Shown: positions 45,451 through 54,695, numbered from the stretch's first letter. The stretch is DNA of 64,000 bases from Marinobacter sp. SS21 (GCF_028369065.1 NZ_JAQNDA010000002.1:420773-484772), one strand, 5' to 3'. Notes: a model not told the origin generated them from the sequence alone. A program made the numbers and translations.

Positions 45451-47316
45451 ATGTGCGGAATTGCATTCATATATAAGAAAGAGTCTAATCGAGACTACCT
45501 GGGTAGTAGAATGGCCTGTGCAATTTCATCAATGTATGAACGCGGTCCAGACAGCAATGGAGTAGAAATCATTGATGATGTGGCCTTGGGGCACGTTCGG
45601 CTATCCATCGTTGACCTTAATGGTAGTCCTCAACCAATGCGCTCTCCTTGTGGACGGTATTTATTATCTTTTAACGGTGAGATATATAATTACAGGGAAT
45701 TGAAGGCAAGTCTTAAACACAGCTGGGAATTTGCCACCACCGGAGACACAGAAGTTTTATTAGCCGGCCTCATCCTCCAAGGAGAGAAGTTTCTTGAGTC
45801 AATTGAAGGGATGTGGGCTTTTGCTTTATGGGATTCACAAGATAATGAATTGTTCCTCAGCCGAGATAGGTTAGGAAAAAAACCTTTATACTACTCGGCG
45901 GACCATGATCAGTTTTGCTGTGCGTCAGAACTACCAGCGTTAAATTTACTGTCTGGAAAAAAATGGATAGAGGATTTTGATACAACGGCAGATTACTTTA
46001 GATATGGCTATGCTCTTCCAGGTTTCACTTTTTATAAAGGGATTCATGAACTCCCTCCGGCCTGCTATTTAAAATGGCGTCCAAATACTGATTTAAGGAT
46101 CGTACGCTACTGGTATCCTAACATTACGCCATACGCAGGAACGTACTCGCAGGCACAAGACGAGTTAGAGCACGTATTGCGTGAAGCTGTTGGCAAAAGA
46201 CTTATAGCCGATGTGGAAGTCGGAACCTTTTTATCAGGAGGTATCGACTCATCTTTAGTGACCGCTTTAGCTAAAGAAGCGTATGGTGATAGATTAAACT
46301 CCTTTACAATTGGTTTTTCCGAGTCATCACATGACGAAAGCCAATTCGCTAAAAACGTTTCCGAGTTTCTAGGTATTACTAATCATTGTTCCATAATCGA
46401 TGAATTAAATTATGATCGCTTTCTTGGAATTATGACCCGGCGTGTTGGGCAGCCGTTTCACGATTCCTCAATAATTCCAACTTCAATGGTTAGCTATCTT
46501 GCGAGTCAAAAAGTTAAGGTTGCACTGTCTGGAGACGGTGCCGATGAACTGTTTGGTGGATATCAAAGGTATCGAGCTCGAAAAATTCTTAACTTTTATC
46601 TTTTGGCCCCAGTTTGGATGAGGAAGCAACTCCGATCACTAGTTTTACGCCTTCCTGAACCAGAAAGTCACCATAGCCGCAGCGTCCTTAAGAAGTTGCA
46701 CTTGTTTATGAATGTTGTAGACAGGAGGGAATCGGAGGAACCTTATGTTGCCCCCTGCTTTTTTTCTAGGCAGACGTTCAGCGCACTTTTTCCCGGCTTG
46801 GAAATGAAAGGACATAAATTTGATAGGCCTTGGGGGGAGAGCGATCTCTTATCAGATATAAAAAACATGATGCTGTCTGACACTTTTGTCTATCTACCTC
46901 AAGATATACACGCGAAAGTTGATAGATCATCGATGCAGCATTCTCTGGAAGTGCGTGCACCATTTATGGATAGAAAGGTGGTCGAACTTGCTTTATCGCT
47001 ACCTATAGATTGGGTTCATGGTTGGAGGTCGGATAAGAAAATACTCAGAACAACATTCTATAATCAGCTGCCGTCAGAAGTATGGGCTAGGCGTAAACAG
47101 GGATTTGCTGTGCCGATTTCAAGTTGGTTTAGAGCAGAATTAGGCGGCAGCTTGCAAAAGCTCCTTGAAGGCGCGTCTTCAATTGTTATAGATACCAAAG
47201 TTGCAAAGAGTATGCTAGATGACCACCGAACAGGAAAAAGGGACTTCGGCTACAGGCTCTGGTTAATTTATGTCTACTTACTGTGGCGGAAAGAGTGTGG
47301 ATTCCTACAAAATTAA
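45451..47316 (+). CDS. asnB: Glutamine-dependent amidotransferase, asparagine synthase (AsnB) family
   Basis: This is a 621-residue two-domain enzyme. The N-terminal Ntn glutaminase begins with the catalytic Cys2 (MCGIAFIYKK), with RGPDSNG and LSFNGEIYNY; the synthetase domain has the PP-loop FLSGGIDSSLV. AsnB homologues inside polysaccharide clusters are thought to amidate sugar carboxylates or amino acid substituents rather than make free asparagine. It lies between two GT4 genes, overlapping the next by 47 bp. Which substrate it amidates is unknown. Confidence 0.9.
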   Translation: MCGIAFIYKKESNRDYLGSRMACAISSMYERGPDSNGVEIIDDVALGHVRLSIVDLNGSPQPMRSPCGRYLLSFNGEIYNYRELKASLKHSWEFATTGDTEVLLAGLILQGEKFLESIEGMWAFALWDSQDNELFLSRDRLGKKPLYYSADHDQFCCASELPALNLLSGKKWIEDFDTTADYFRYGYALPGFTFYKGIHELPPACYLKWRPNTDLRIVRYWYPNITPYAGTYSQAQDELEHVLREAVGKRLIADVEVGTFLSGGIDSSLVTALAKEAYGDRLNSFTIGFSESSHDESQFAKNVSEFLGITNHCSIIDELNYDRFLGIMTRRVGQPFHDSSIIPTSMVSYLASQKVKVALSGDGADELFGGYQRYRARKILNFYLLAPVWMRKQLRSLVLRLPEPESHHSRSVLKKLHLFMNVVDRRESEEPYVAPCFFSRQTFSALFPGLEMKGHKFDRPWGESDLLSDIKNMMLSDTFVYLPQDIHAKVDRSSMQHSLEVRAPFMDRKVVELALSLPIDWVHGWRSDKKILRTTFYNQLPSEVWARRKQGFAVPISSWFRAELGGSLQKLLEGASSIVIDTKVAKSMLDDHRTGKRDFGYRLWLIYVYLLWRKECGFLQN

Positions 47317-48421
47317 CGATCATAGAAAAGATTATTTTGACCCAAGGAAGGTAAGTTTTATATTGCCTAGCTTAGATATCGGTGGAGCTGAGAAGGTTTG
47401 CGTAAAGCTATCGGAAGAGTTCCAAGCTAGAGGAATTCATACCGAGATTTTGTTGATCGTGCCATCCATTAAGTTGCCAGTACTGTCAGGAGTCAGGGTG
47501 CGAAGTATTGGCGGGAGCAAACATTTCCCTTTATTCCTAAATGCATTTATTTCAGTTTGTTACTTGGCTTTTAGATTCAATTTACGAAGTAAAAGAGAAG
47601 TTTTTATTTCGTCAGTTAGAGGGGCATCAATAGCCGCATTATTTGCCGATTTTTTATCATTTAAAAAATCTGGTTTAATTGTAAGAGAGGCCAGTCTTTT
47701 TTTTCCAAAGTATTGGTATGGAAAAAGACTGCATTCATTTGTAGTTAAATATTGCTATTCACGCGCTAAGGTTATACTTGCTGTATCCGAAACAGTGAAG
47801 GAAGAATTGGTTGAGAGTTTTGGTTGTAAATCAAAGATTCTTGTTATAAATAACCCGATCGATATTCTTCAATTAAAAGATAAAGCTAAAGAATTTACCC
47901 CGAAGTCAAGATTCGATTTCAATTTTTTGACAGTTGGTAGGTTAGTTGCGGAGAAATCCTATGAAGATCTTTTAATAGCTTTTTCTAAACTAGAGTCTAA
48001 TAAAAATTTTGGGTTAACGATAATAGGTGATGGGCAATTAAATTTTAGTCTAAAATCCCTTGCCGACAGGCTTGGTGTAGCAAATAAGATTTGTTGGCTC
48101 GGGTACCAGGACAATCCTTATCCTTGGTTTAAAACTGCAGACGCTTTTGTTTTAACGTCAAAAAGTGAGGGGTTTGTGAATGTGCTGGCTGAGGCTGTGG
48201 CGCTCGATGTGCCAGCTATAATCAGTACTGATTGTGGAGGTGGGCCGCAGGAACTGCTTAAAGGGCAGGAACAGACTCATATAGTCCCGGTTGGTGATAT
48301 TGATGAAATTTCTAGAGCGCTGAATAAGGTGTTAAGTGAGTCAGTCAGAAGAATTAAAAGAAATACAAGTGAGTTTGAATCCTCGAAGGTTATAGATGCC
48401 TATTTAGAAGCTATTTTTTAA
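47270..48421 (+). CDS. Family 4 glycosyltransferase (GT-B)
   Basis: This is a GT4 of up to 383 residues. The N-terminal motif KVSFILPSLDIGGAEKVCVK and the EX7E motif in SKSEGFVNVLAEAVALDVP are clear; FNFLTVGRLVAEKSYEDLL is the donor-domain start. The annotated ATG overlaps asnB by 47 bp, giving an unusual N-terminal extension of about 30 residues, so the true start may lie later. Part of the A/T-rich glycan cluster. Confidence 0.85.
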   Translation: MSTYCGGKSVDSYKINDHRKDYFDPRKVSFILPSLDIGGAEKVCVKLSEEFQARGIHTEILLIVPSIKLPVLSGVRVRSIGGSKHFPLFLNAFISVCYLAFRFNLRSKREVFISSVRGASIAALFADFLSFKKSGLIVREASLFFPKYWYGKRLHSFVVKYCYSRAKVILAVSETVKEELVESFGCKSKILVINNPIDILQLKDKAKEFTPKSRFDFNFLTVGRLVAEKSYEDLLIAFSKLESNKNFGLTIIGDGQLNFSLKSLADRLGVANKICWLGYQDNPYPWFKTADAFVLTSKSEGFVNVLAEAVALDVPAIISTDCGGGPQELLKGQEQTHIVPVGDIDEISRALNKVLSESVRRIKRNTSEFESSKVIDAYLEAIF

Positions 48422-48449
48422 GTTTAGTACGCTGAAGTAGGGTGATTAA

Positions 48450-49664
48450 TTGATTGTTAGACAGGGTATAGTTTCAACCATCGCTCAGCTCATCGGACGT
48501 TCGGCTAACATTGTTGTGCCGCTAATCGTTGTGTATAGATATGGCGTATCTAATTTAACCGATGATTTGTTCCTGACTATGGCTGTTGCATTTTTTTTTG
48601 GTGGCACTCTAGCTAACTCTGCGACAGACGTATTTGTTCCGGAATTATTAAAGAGAAAATCTAGCTACACGGAACGTGATTGGAAGATATTTTCGGGAAT
48701 TATTTCTGTTCTATCGATAGTTGTGGTCTTAACAACAAGCTATGAGTCGGAGCTAAGCTCAATGCTGCTCATAGTATCAGCATTCGTAATAGTATATTGT
48801 GGTATATGTAGTAGTCTTTATGTGGCCCACTTTTATAGCTGTGGAAATTTTTTGTTACCTGGAGTATCTTGGTCTTTTCGGTGGATTTCAGTTATTCCAA
48901 TAATTGCTATAGATGAGGCGGTCTTAGGAATTCTTCTGTTTTTATTGTTTACTGCGATCGCTGATTTGACGCGTTATTTTTTGTTGAGAGCCTGTGTTAA
49001 TAGACAAAAGATGGTTTCTTATACTACCTCACACGGTTATGAAGCCTTGATGGCAGTTATAATTATGATGGTAAGCTCTTCTATATCTGGCTTGAATCCA
49101 TTAGTGGATAGATTAATTGCTTCGCTCCTTTCGCCAGGAGAGTTGTCAAAGTTTGAAGTTATAGATAGAGTGGGATCAGTTTTTTTAATGCTGCCTACGG
49201 TTGGTCTTCTTCAAGTTATTAGTCTTAATGTCACTGTCCGTATATTTAAAAATGAAAATTGGCGATATGATATATTCTTGCTAAAAATTTTATTGTTTTC
49301 GACTTTGTGGTCTTTTCTTTGTCTATTTTTTGTTTTTTCATTGTCGGCTTATCAAGAGCATTTTAGACCTTACTTTTCGATCGCAATAGGATCTGATCAG
49401 TTGTGGCTTTTCGTTATATTTATTTTTTCGGCCCCATCTATGTTTTTGGGTATGGTCTTAGTGAGGATGTTACTTGCTGTTAAAAAAGGGCAGTTGGTTT
49501 TAATTGGTGCCTGCATTTCAGTTGTAAGTAACATTTCAATGTCGCTGATTTTATCTAAAATCATGGGGATTCACGGTATACTCATCGCAACATTGGTTAC
49601 CTACTCATTGACCTTCATATTTTTATTGTATTACTTTTCTAAAGTCTATCGAGAATTAACTTAA
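48450..49664 (+). CDS. MOP-superfamily flippase (MurJ/Wzx-like)
   Basis: This is a 404-residue integral membrane protein with about ten to twelve helices. The N-terminus (IAQLIGRSANIVVPLIVVYR) and GTLANSATDVFVPELL resemble MviN/MurJ-type lipid-linked oligosaccharide flippases. The start is TTG with GGGTG upstream. It would move the und-PP-linked glycan assembled by the neighbouring transferases to the periplasm. Its 3' end overlaps the convergent GT4 gene by 26 bp. Confidence 0.8.
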   Translation: MIVRQGIVSTIAQLIGRSANIVVPLIVVYRYGVSNLTDDLFLTMAVAFFFGGTLANSATDVFVPELLKRKSSYTERDWKIFSGIISVLSIVVVLTTSYESELSSMLLIVSAFVIVYCGICSSLYVAHFYSCGNFLLPGVSWSFRWISVIPIIAIDEAVLGILLFLLFTAIADLTRYFLLRACVNRQKMVSYTTSHGYEALMAVIIMMVSSSISGLNPLVDRLIASLLSPGELSKFEVIDRVGSVFLMLPTVGLLQVISLNVTVRIFKNENWRYDIFLLKILLFSTLWSFLCLFFVFSLSAYQEHFRPYFSIAIGSDQLWLFVIFIFSAPSMFLGMVLVRMLLAVKKGQLVLIGACISVVSNISMSLILSKIMGIHGILIATLVTYSLTFIFLLYYFSKVYRELT

Positions 49665-50715
49665 GCCGGTTGGCTGCCACCCGTATGTCGTAACGGACGC
49701 GAGCTTCTGAAGCTATTTTTATTCTGGAAAAGCTCGCTGCATTTTGGCTGATTTTTTCAAGTCCAAACAGAAGGTCCTTCTTACTGCAAGCTTGAACGAC
49801 AAAGCCATTGGACTCATTTATTATCTCTTTCGCGCTTGTTTTTTCAGATGTCGAAAGAACGGGGACGCCATTTGTGAGTGCTTCTAGCATTACATTTGAT
49901 AGTCCCTCGTAGCGCGAGCTAATTACCAAAAAAGAGGATTTTCTAATTTGCGCTATGGGGTTATCTATATTCCCTAAAAGCTTTATATTTTCTTCCTCAT
50001 TTAGTTTTTTTATTTGATTTTGAAGTTCATCTTTTTTTGTTCCCGTGCCTATAATATTGAGCTTAAAATCAGGGTGCTTCAATCTGAATTCAGAAAATGC
50101 GCTTATTAAGACATCGAACCCTTTTTGGTGCTCTAGCCTTCCGACAGCAACTACAGTATTCTTTAGGGGTAGAGGCAGGGGGAAGTTACTAATTCTGTTC
50201 TTTTGAACGCCGTTGTTAAGAATAAACAGATTATTTTTTTTGTTTAGGCTCGGGATTGCTAGCTGTAGGCTGTTTCTCAGTTCTTCACTAAGGCAAAGAA
50301 TCCCATCTGCCTTAGGATATAACCATTTTGCCAGTGATTGATATGCTTTCGGAAATCGGCTAACCTCACAGGCGGACTGGTGACATAGTGCTTCTCTAAT
50401 GATTAGTTTTGTTCCCTTGGGGAGGGCTAATTTTAGCGACAAAGTTAACAAATTCATGTCTATGATTGAGCTTAACAAAAAATCCGGCTTCTCTTTCCTC
50501 GCCCTCTTTAATAGATTCAATATAAAAATCAAGCTTGATTTGTGGGTATTGATGTGAAGGCTTGATGTGTTTATATCTATTTGCTCGGAGTTTATGAAAA
50601 ACTCGACATTGAAAGTACTGCCAATTTCTTTGGAGATTGATGTTAAGAATATTTCGGCTCCACCGGTCCCAAGGTTTGGTAGTAAGATCCAAATATTTTT
50701 CTTTTTTGTATTCAT
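49639..50715 (-). CDS. Family 4 glycosyltransferase on the opposite strand
   Basis: This is a 358-residue GT4. IWILLPNLGTGGAEIFLTSI is the acceptor-domain start; TVVAVGRLEHQKGFDVLISA starts the donor domain and SRYEGLSNVMLEALTNGVP carries EX7E. It is the only minus-strand gene in the glycan cluster, convergent with the flippase and divergent from the methyltransferase (27-bp gap), implying its own promoter and perhaps a separate insertion. Very A/T-rich and Lys/Asn-rich. Confidence 0.87.
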   Translation of the reverse strand: MNTKKKNIWILLPNLGTGGAEIFLTSISKEIGSTFNVEFFINSEQIDINTSSLHINTHKSSLIFILNLLKRARKEKPDFLLSSIIDMNLLTLSLKLALPKGTKLIIREALCHQSACEVSRFPKAYQSLAKWLYPKADGILCLSEELRNSLQLAIPSLNKKNNLFILNNGVQKNRISNFPLPLPLKNTVVAVGRLEHQKGFDVLISAFSEFRLKHPDFKLNIIGTGTKKDELQNQIKKLNEEENIKLLGNIDNPIAQIRKSSFLVISSRYEGLSNVMLEALTNGVPVLSTSEKTSAKEIINESNGFVVQACSKKDLLFGLEKISQNAASFSRIKIASEARVRYDIRVAANRLKLILDRL

Positions 50716-50742
50716 AGTCTTAAATAGGCGGCTTTGAAATAA

Positions 50743-51588
50743 ATGAGTATAGAATGTAAGCTTTGTGGTTCCGAAGTGATCGAAAATGTTCGTTTTTCTA
50801 ATTTCTTGGCGCTAACTAACTCTAACGTAGCAGTCTACACTTGTAGTTCATGTCGGGCTAGTTTTTTGATCGGAGATTTAGATCAAGAAATATATGGGAA
50901 AAACTATTTTGGACGTGTTGGTCAGGAGTATGAGTACGCCGGCCAGAGTATTGATAATGCCTTGCATTACGAAAATATCATCAAAAATCTTTTGAATTAT
51001 GCTTCCTCGACGAATGCCTTATTAGATCTCGGTTGTGGTTTGGGTCATTTTTTGGAGAAGGCGGAGGCCAGTTTTAATAAAGTTGTTGGTGTTGACGCTT
51101 ATTTAGAGAAGAAAGACCTTGTTACAGCTAACGCTGTTTTTTTAAAAAAAGCTCTTGAAGTCAGTTCCTTTAATGAGGGCGAGTTTGACGTGGTGACGAT
51201 GAATCACTCTCTTGAACATGTTGATGACCCCTCTAAGGTTCTTGGGAATGTTAATTATTATTTGAAGCCTAATGGTATAGTTTATATTGAGGTTCCTTTT
51301 CAATATTGGAGTTTTTACGATAAAGTTTCATCAGTATTTAAGCCTAAACTAAAGGCCGATATTTTTAGTTATCATCACAAGTCCTTTTTTACGCCGAACA
51401 GTCTAAAAGCATTTTTAGCCAATAATGGTTTTGAGGTTTTAAGAGTTGAAACATTTTTGCCGTTACGGGGTAGGTCAAGATTTTTGGGGTTAAAAGGGAA
51501 GCTTCTTTACCTGTTTTTGGCTTTTTCTGGACTTTTTAAAAAAGGTGATTTTATTGCAATTATTGCTCGAAAAATCGATAATCGATAG
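50743..51588 (+). CDS. SAM-dependent class I methyltransferase
   Basis: This is a 281-residue protein. An N-terminal zinc-ribbon-like pair (CKLCGSEV and CSSCRASF) precedes a Rossmann methyltransferase core with motif I LLDLGCGLGHFLEKA and post-I VVGVDAY. FDVVTMNHSLEHVDDP is motif II. Such proteins in glycan clusters methylate a sugar or cap the chain end. A hydrophobic C-terminal segment (LLYLFLAFSGLFKKGDF) may touch the membrane. Last gene of the A/T-rich island. Confidence 0.85.
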   Translation: MSIECKLCGSEVIENVRFSNFLALTNSNVAVYTCSSCRASFLIGDLDQEIYGKNYFGRVGQEYEYAGQSIDNALHYENIIKNLLNYASSTNALLDLGCGLGHFLEKAEASFNKVVGVDAYLEKKDLVTANAVFLKKALEVSSFNEGEFDVVTMNHSLEHVDDPSKVLGNVNYYLKPNGIVYIEVPFQYWSFYDKVSSVFKPKLKADIFSYHHKSFFTPNSLKAFLANNGFEVLRVETFLPLRGRSRFLGLKGKLLYLFLAFSGLFKKGDFIAIIARKIDNR

Positions 51589-52139
51589 TGGCTTATGTCT
51601 GGCTGATTTGTGATGTAAGGTCAATATGGGTCGCGAAATTAAAATGATATTCTGCTTGTCTAAATATATTTTTTGCTGGATTATTAATGTTGTTTTAAGT
51701 CTATGACTTTGATCAGAGTGATTGCGCTATAATTAAGTGGTTTTAAATTAATGGTATCGCTGTTATTGTTATCCAAGATTTCTCAGTTAGAGATGATGGT
51801 TGGCTGAAAAGCTGATGTGGATTGGTGAATACTGAATGCCACCTCGAAACACCTCTTTTCTAATAATTCTGCTTAGCACTTTCCCTCCCGCAGTCTATGC
51901 TTTTGAGCAGGTGCTGAAAGTTGGTCTTGTCTGAAGGCTGGCGATCTCGTAAAGATGTGCGTCCGGCTTCGCGCTCAGTTCAGGTGCAGTGACCTGGGTT
52001 GTTTGGATCAATTGCACCTGCTTCTCAGTTGAAACTTCTACCTGCTGTGAGGCTGCATTCGGCCGGAAGGCAACCCCTCACTTCCAGTGTCACTCAGCAA
52101 TTCGGTGAGTTCTGCTGAACGTTGACAGGAGTTGTAGAA
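51589..52139. other. Intergenic boundary of the A/T-rich island
   Basis: About 550 bp in which base composition shifts from A/T-rich to GC-rich near 51.85 kb. Apart from a short orphan signal-peptide frame (51836-51934), no gene was recognised. AGGAG lies eight bases before the next ATG. Confidence 0.5.
51836..51934 (+). pseudogene. Orphan signal-peptide open frame, possible gene remnant
   Basis: This is a 32-codon frame (MPPRNTSFLIILLSTFPPAV, then YAFEQVLKVGLV) that looks like an intact secretory signal peptide ending near VYA, followed by a stop after 12 mature residues. The next frame stays open for some distance, which suggests a frameshifted or truncated gene at the island edge. Whether it is expressed is unknown. 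Confidence 0.3.
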
Positions 52140-53087
52140 ATGAAAGCATTAGATCACGCTGACTATTCTCATTCTCCCGCGGTCACCGTAAGTGTCGTGT
52201 TAATAGCCGCTTTTCTTTCCGCCTGCTCCAACAACAGTAGCGGCTCCAGCTCCATAACCCCCGAAGGCACCTCTGAAGGCATCGCCTACGACGGTTACCT
52301 GGTTAATGCTCTGGTGTGTATCGACAGAGACCTGGACAAGGTTTGTGATCCCGCAGAACCCTCAGACACCACGGCTGCCGGTGGCGCCTTTGAGCTTAAT
52401 GATCTCACCGACGCAGAACTTCTGTGGCCGCTGGTGTTGGAAACGACGAACGATACCGTGGACGAAGACGACGGTAGTAACGTCGGGGCTGGCCTGAAAC
52501 TCACGGCACCTGCCGGCAGCCAGGCGATCAGCGCGCTGTCCACGATCATCCAATCCAGAATTGAGACTGCTTTAGCACAGGGCTCGACGGGGACTCTGGC
52601 GACGCTCAAGCAACAGGCAAATCTTCAGCTTGCCCAGGAGCTGGGGGCGGGCAATATCAATTTAACGAACTACGACCCAATTGCTACCAAGACGTCTGGA
52701 TTAGCGGACAATGTCACGCGGGAGTTGGCCGCCAAGCTGCATATTGTCAATCAGATACTTATAGATCAAATCGCTTTTCTGAAGCCCCGGGCGGAATCCC
52801 GGGCTCCAAACAACCCTAGGGCGGCGTATGGGGCTGTGATAAAGAAATTAAATGCTGAGTCAGTGAAGGCGAGGGTGGATATAAGCTTAGACGTTTTCGC
52901 GATCGAGGACCGAATTACGGCCACCAAGGACCAGATTGTAGGTGTACTGATGCCGGCGGACCCAACAATAGCAGAGATTAACCTGCAGGCAGACGAAGAC
53001 GAAGCTGCAGAGGCGGCAATAAGATCAAGGGTAAATGACGATGCTACCGGCGGCACCGGCACGGGAGGGGGCACCGGGACGCAATAA
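52140..53087 (+). CDS. Small lipoprotein of unknown function, paralogue A
   Basis: This is a 315-residue protein with a lipobox (FLSAC, then SNNSSGSSS). The conserved module GIAYDGYLVNALVCIDRDLD ends in CDPAEP; its Asp-rich loop may bind calcium, and a carboxypeptidase-regulatory-like beta domain may follow (GAFELNDL). A helical, Ala/Leu-rich middle and a Gly/Thr tail (GGTGTGGGTGTQ) complete it. The ATG with AGGAG was chosen over an upstream TTG. It is clearly paralogous to the lipoprotein at 57008. It lies just before cysQ-rfaH. Function is unknown; a role in the adjacent polysaccharide system is inferred from position only. Confidence 0.8.
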   Translation: MKALDHADYSHSPAVTVSVVLIAAFLSACSNNSSGSSSITPEGTSEGIAYDGYLVNALVCIDRDLDKVCDPAEPSDTTAAGGAFELNDLTDAELLWPLVLETTNDTVDEDDGSNVGAGLKLTAPAGSQAISALSTIIQSRIETALAQGSTGTLATLKQQANLQLAQELGAGNINLTNYDPIATKTSGLADNVTRELAAKLHIVNQILIDQIAFLKPRAESRAPNNPRAAYGAVIKKLNAESVKARVDISLDVFAIEDRITATKDQIVGVLMPADPTIAEINLQADEDEAAEAAIRSRVNDDATGGTGTGGGTGTQ

Positions 53088-53194
53088 TCCTGAGAGAATG
53101 CGGGGCGTTTGGCCAAGAGCAGTGCCACTGTATTGCGACAGGGTGTTATTATGGCCGCTGTGAATTCGCCAGCCAGAGCAGGAAGCCAACCCTT

Positions 53195-53962
53195 ATGCAA
53201 TACCAAACCCTTCTCCAAGATGTCATCAATATCGCCGATGCAGCCAGCAATAAGGTCCTCGACATCTACCGGTCTGACTTCAAGGTTAATTTCAAAGAGG
53301 ACGAATCCCCCATCACCTGTGCCGATGTTGCGTCGCACAAGGTAATTGTTGAAGGCCTTCGGAAGCTCACGCCGGATATCCCGATCCTGTCCGAGGAGGC
53401 AGCCAACGCGCCCTGGCGACAGCGTCGTCGCTGGCATCGATTCTGGCTGGTGGACCCCATCGATGGCACCAAGGAATTTACCCGGCGCACCGACGAGTTC
53501 ACCGTCAACATCGCGTTGATCGAGCATGGCGAACCGGTGCTGGGGGTGGTCACTGCGCCAGCCCTGGGCGAAGCCTATTGGGGTGTTAAAGGTGAGGGGG
53601 CCTGGAAGCGGGAGCGCAGCGGTCGGGTGCGGCGTATCAGTGTGGTGGTGCCAAAGGCGCAAAAGCGCATTGTCGCCAGCAAAAGTCACCTGAACGATGC
53701 CACTCGTGACTTCATTCAGACTATTGGTGATCACCAGCTGGTACAGGCTGGCAGCTCCCTGAAATTCTGCAGAATCGCCGAGGGTGATGCCGATATCTAT
53801 CCCCGCCTTGGGCCCACCTGTGAATGGGACACTGGTGCCGCTCATGCCGTCCTGGCGGCGGCAGGCGGTAAGGTGGAGACGCTCGAAGGGCAGCCCCTGC
53901 GCTATGGTAAGGAAGACGTACTCAATCCGTACTTCGTTGCCTCGGCCAAGTGGTATCGATGA
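53195..53962 (+). CDS. cysQ: 3'(2'),5'-bisphosphate nucleotidase CysQ
   Basis: This is a 255-residue inositol-monophosphatase-fold enzyme hydrolysing PAP to AMP, which removes a by-product of sulfate assimilation and sulfation. The metal sites are ILSEEAAN and VDPIDGTKEF, and WDTGAAHAVL forms the third. Length is normal. It overlaps rfaH by 4 bp (ATGA), so the two are cotranslated. Its presence beside polysaccharide genes could reflect sulfated glycans, but no sulfotransferase is visible. Confidence 0.94.
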   Translation: MQYQTLLQDVINIADAASNKVLDIYRSDFKVNFKEDESPITCADVASHKVIVEGLRKLTPDIPILSEEAANAPWRQRRRWHRFWLVDPIDGTKEFTRRTDEFTVNIALIEHGEPVLGVVTAPALGEAYWGVKGEGAWKRERSGRVRRISVVVPKAQKRIVASKSHLNDATRDFIQTIGDHQLVQAGSSLKFCRIAEGDADIYPRLGPTCEWDTGAAHAVLAAAGGKVETLEGQPLRYGKEDVLNPYFVASAKWYR

Positions 53963-54444
53963 GCTGGTACGTCGTCCAGCACAAACCGGCCCAGGGCGAC
54001 CGCGCCCTGGACCACCTGCAGCGCCAGGATGTCGCCTGTTTCTACCCCAAGGTGAAGGTGGAGCGGGTATGCGCCGGCAAGCGGGTGAGCAGGCTGGAAC
54101 CGCTGTTCGCGGGCTACCTCTTTATTCATTTGTCTCAGAATGATCCCCGCTGGGCAAAGTTGCGCTCAACACGCGGGGTGTTGAGGGTGGTCAGTTTTGG
54201 CAATAAGCCGGCCGTGATCAACGAAGAGATTATCTGTCAGCTCAAGCTGGGCTTGGCACGCGTAGAGGAGCAGGGAGGCATTCGAACCGGCCAAGCGGTT
54301 GAACTCGATGGCGGCCCGTTTAGCGGGCTGTCAGCCGTATTCCAGTCCTTTGACGGTGATGAGCGGGCGATTGTGCTGATTGAGTTTATGCAGAAACAGC
54401 AGAGGGTGTCGGTTCCCGTCACCACGATTCGCACGAAACCCTGA
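53959..54444 (+). CDS. rfaH: Transcription antitermination protein RfaH (NusG paralogue)
   Basis: This is a 161-residue NusG-type protein. The NGN domain begins SWYVVQHKPAQGDRALDHLQ with GKRVSRLEPLFAGYLFIHL, close to RfaH rather than NusG; the C-terminal KOW-like part (TGQAVELDGGPFSGLSAVFQ) follows. RfaH is recruited by ops elements, prevents pausing and Rho termination, and brings in ribosomes on long polysaccharide operons. The start was set at MSWYVV, overlapping cysQ by 4 bp. An ops element lies 284 bp downstream inside the next gene. Confidence 0.93.
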   Translation: MSWYVVQHKPAQGDRALDHLQRQDVACFYPKVKVERVCAGKRVSRLEPLFAGYLFIHLSQNDPRWAKLRSTRGVLRVVSFGNKPAVINEEIICQLKLGLARVEEQGGIRTGQAVELDGGPFSGLSAVFQSFDGDERAIVLIEFMQKQQRVSVPVTTIRTKP

Positions 54445-54695
54445 ATAGCGTCTCACTAGCAGTCTATTCCCACTGGCGACCTTATATTTGACAGCATTTG
54501 ACAAGATCTTCACCTAAAAGCGAGGCTTATAGTGGCCTGTAGCTTGCCTGTAATATCTCGTCAGGTAGAATTGCGTCACATTTTTGTAAGCATTCGGTTG
54601 CAACTTGTTACGGCCGTCTGCTCGGAACCTGACAGGGATATGTTGGGAAAAGTGAGTCCTGCCCGAATTCCCTGTCTCAAACTACTGCATCTTTT

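Noticed and set aside
52295..52609. Open frames antisense to lipoprotein A and, similarly, to lipoprotein B (57154-57516)
   Set aside because: Both are reverse-strand mirrors of the paralogous lipoproteins, which have signal peptides and ribosome sites.
52766..53845. 359-codon minus-strand open frame over the lipoprotein A / cysQ boundary
   Set aside because: It crosses two supported plus-strand genes and has no domain or signal peptide.
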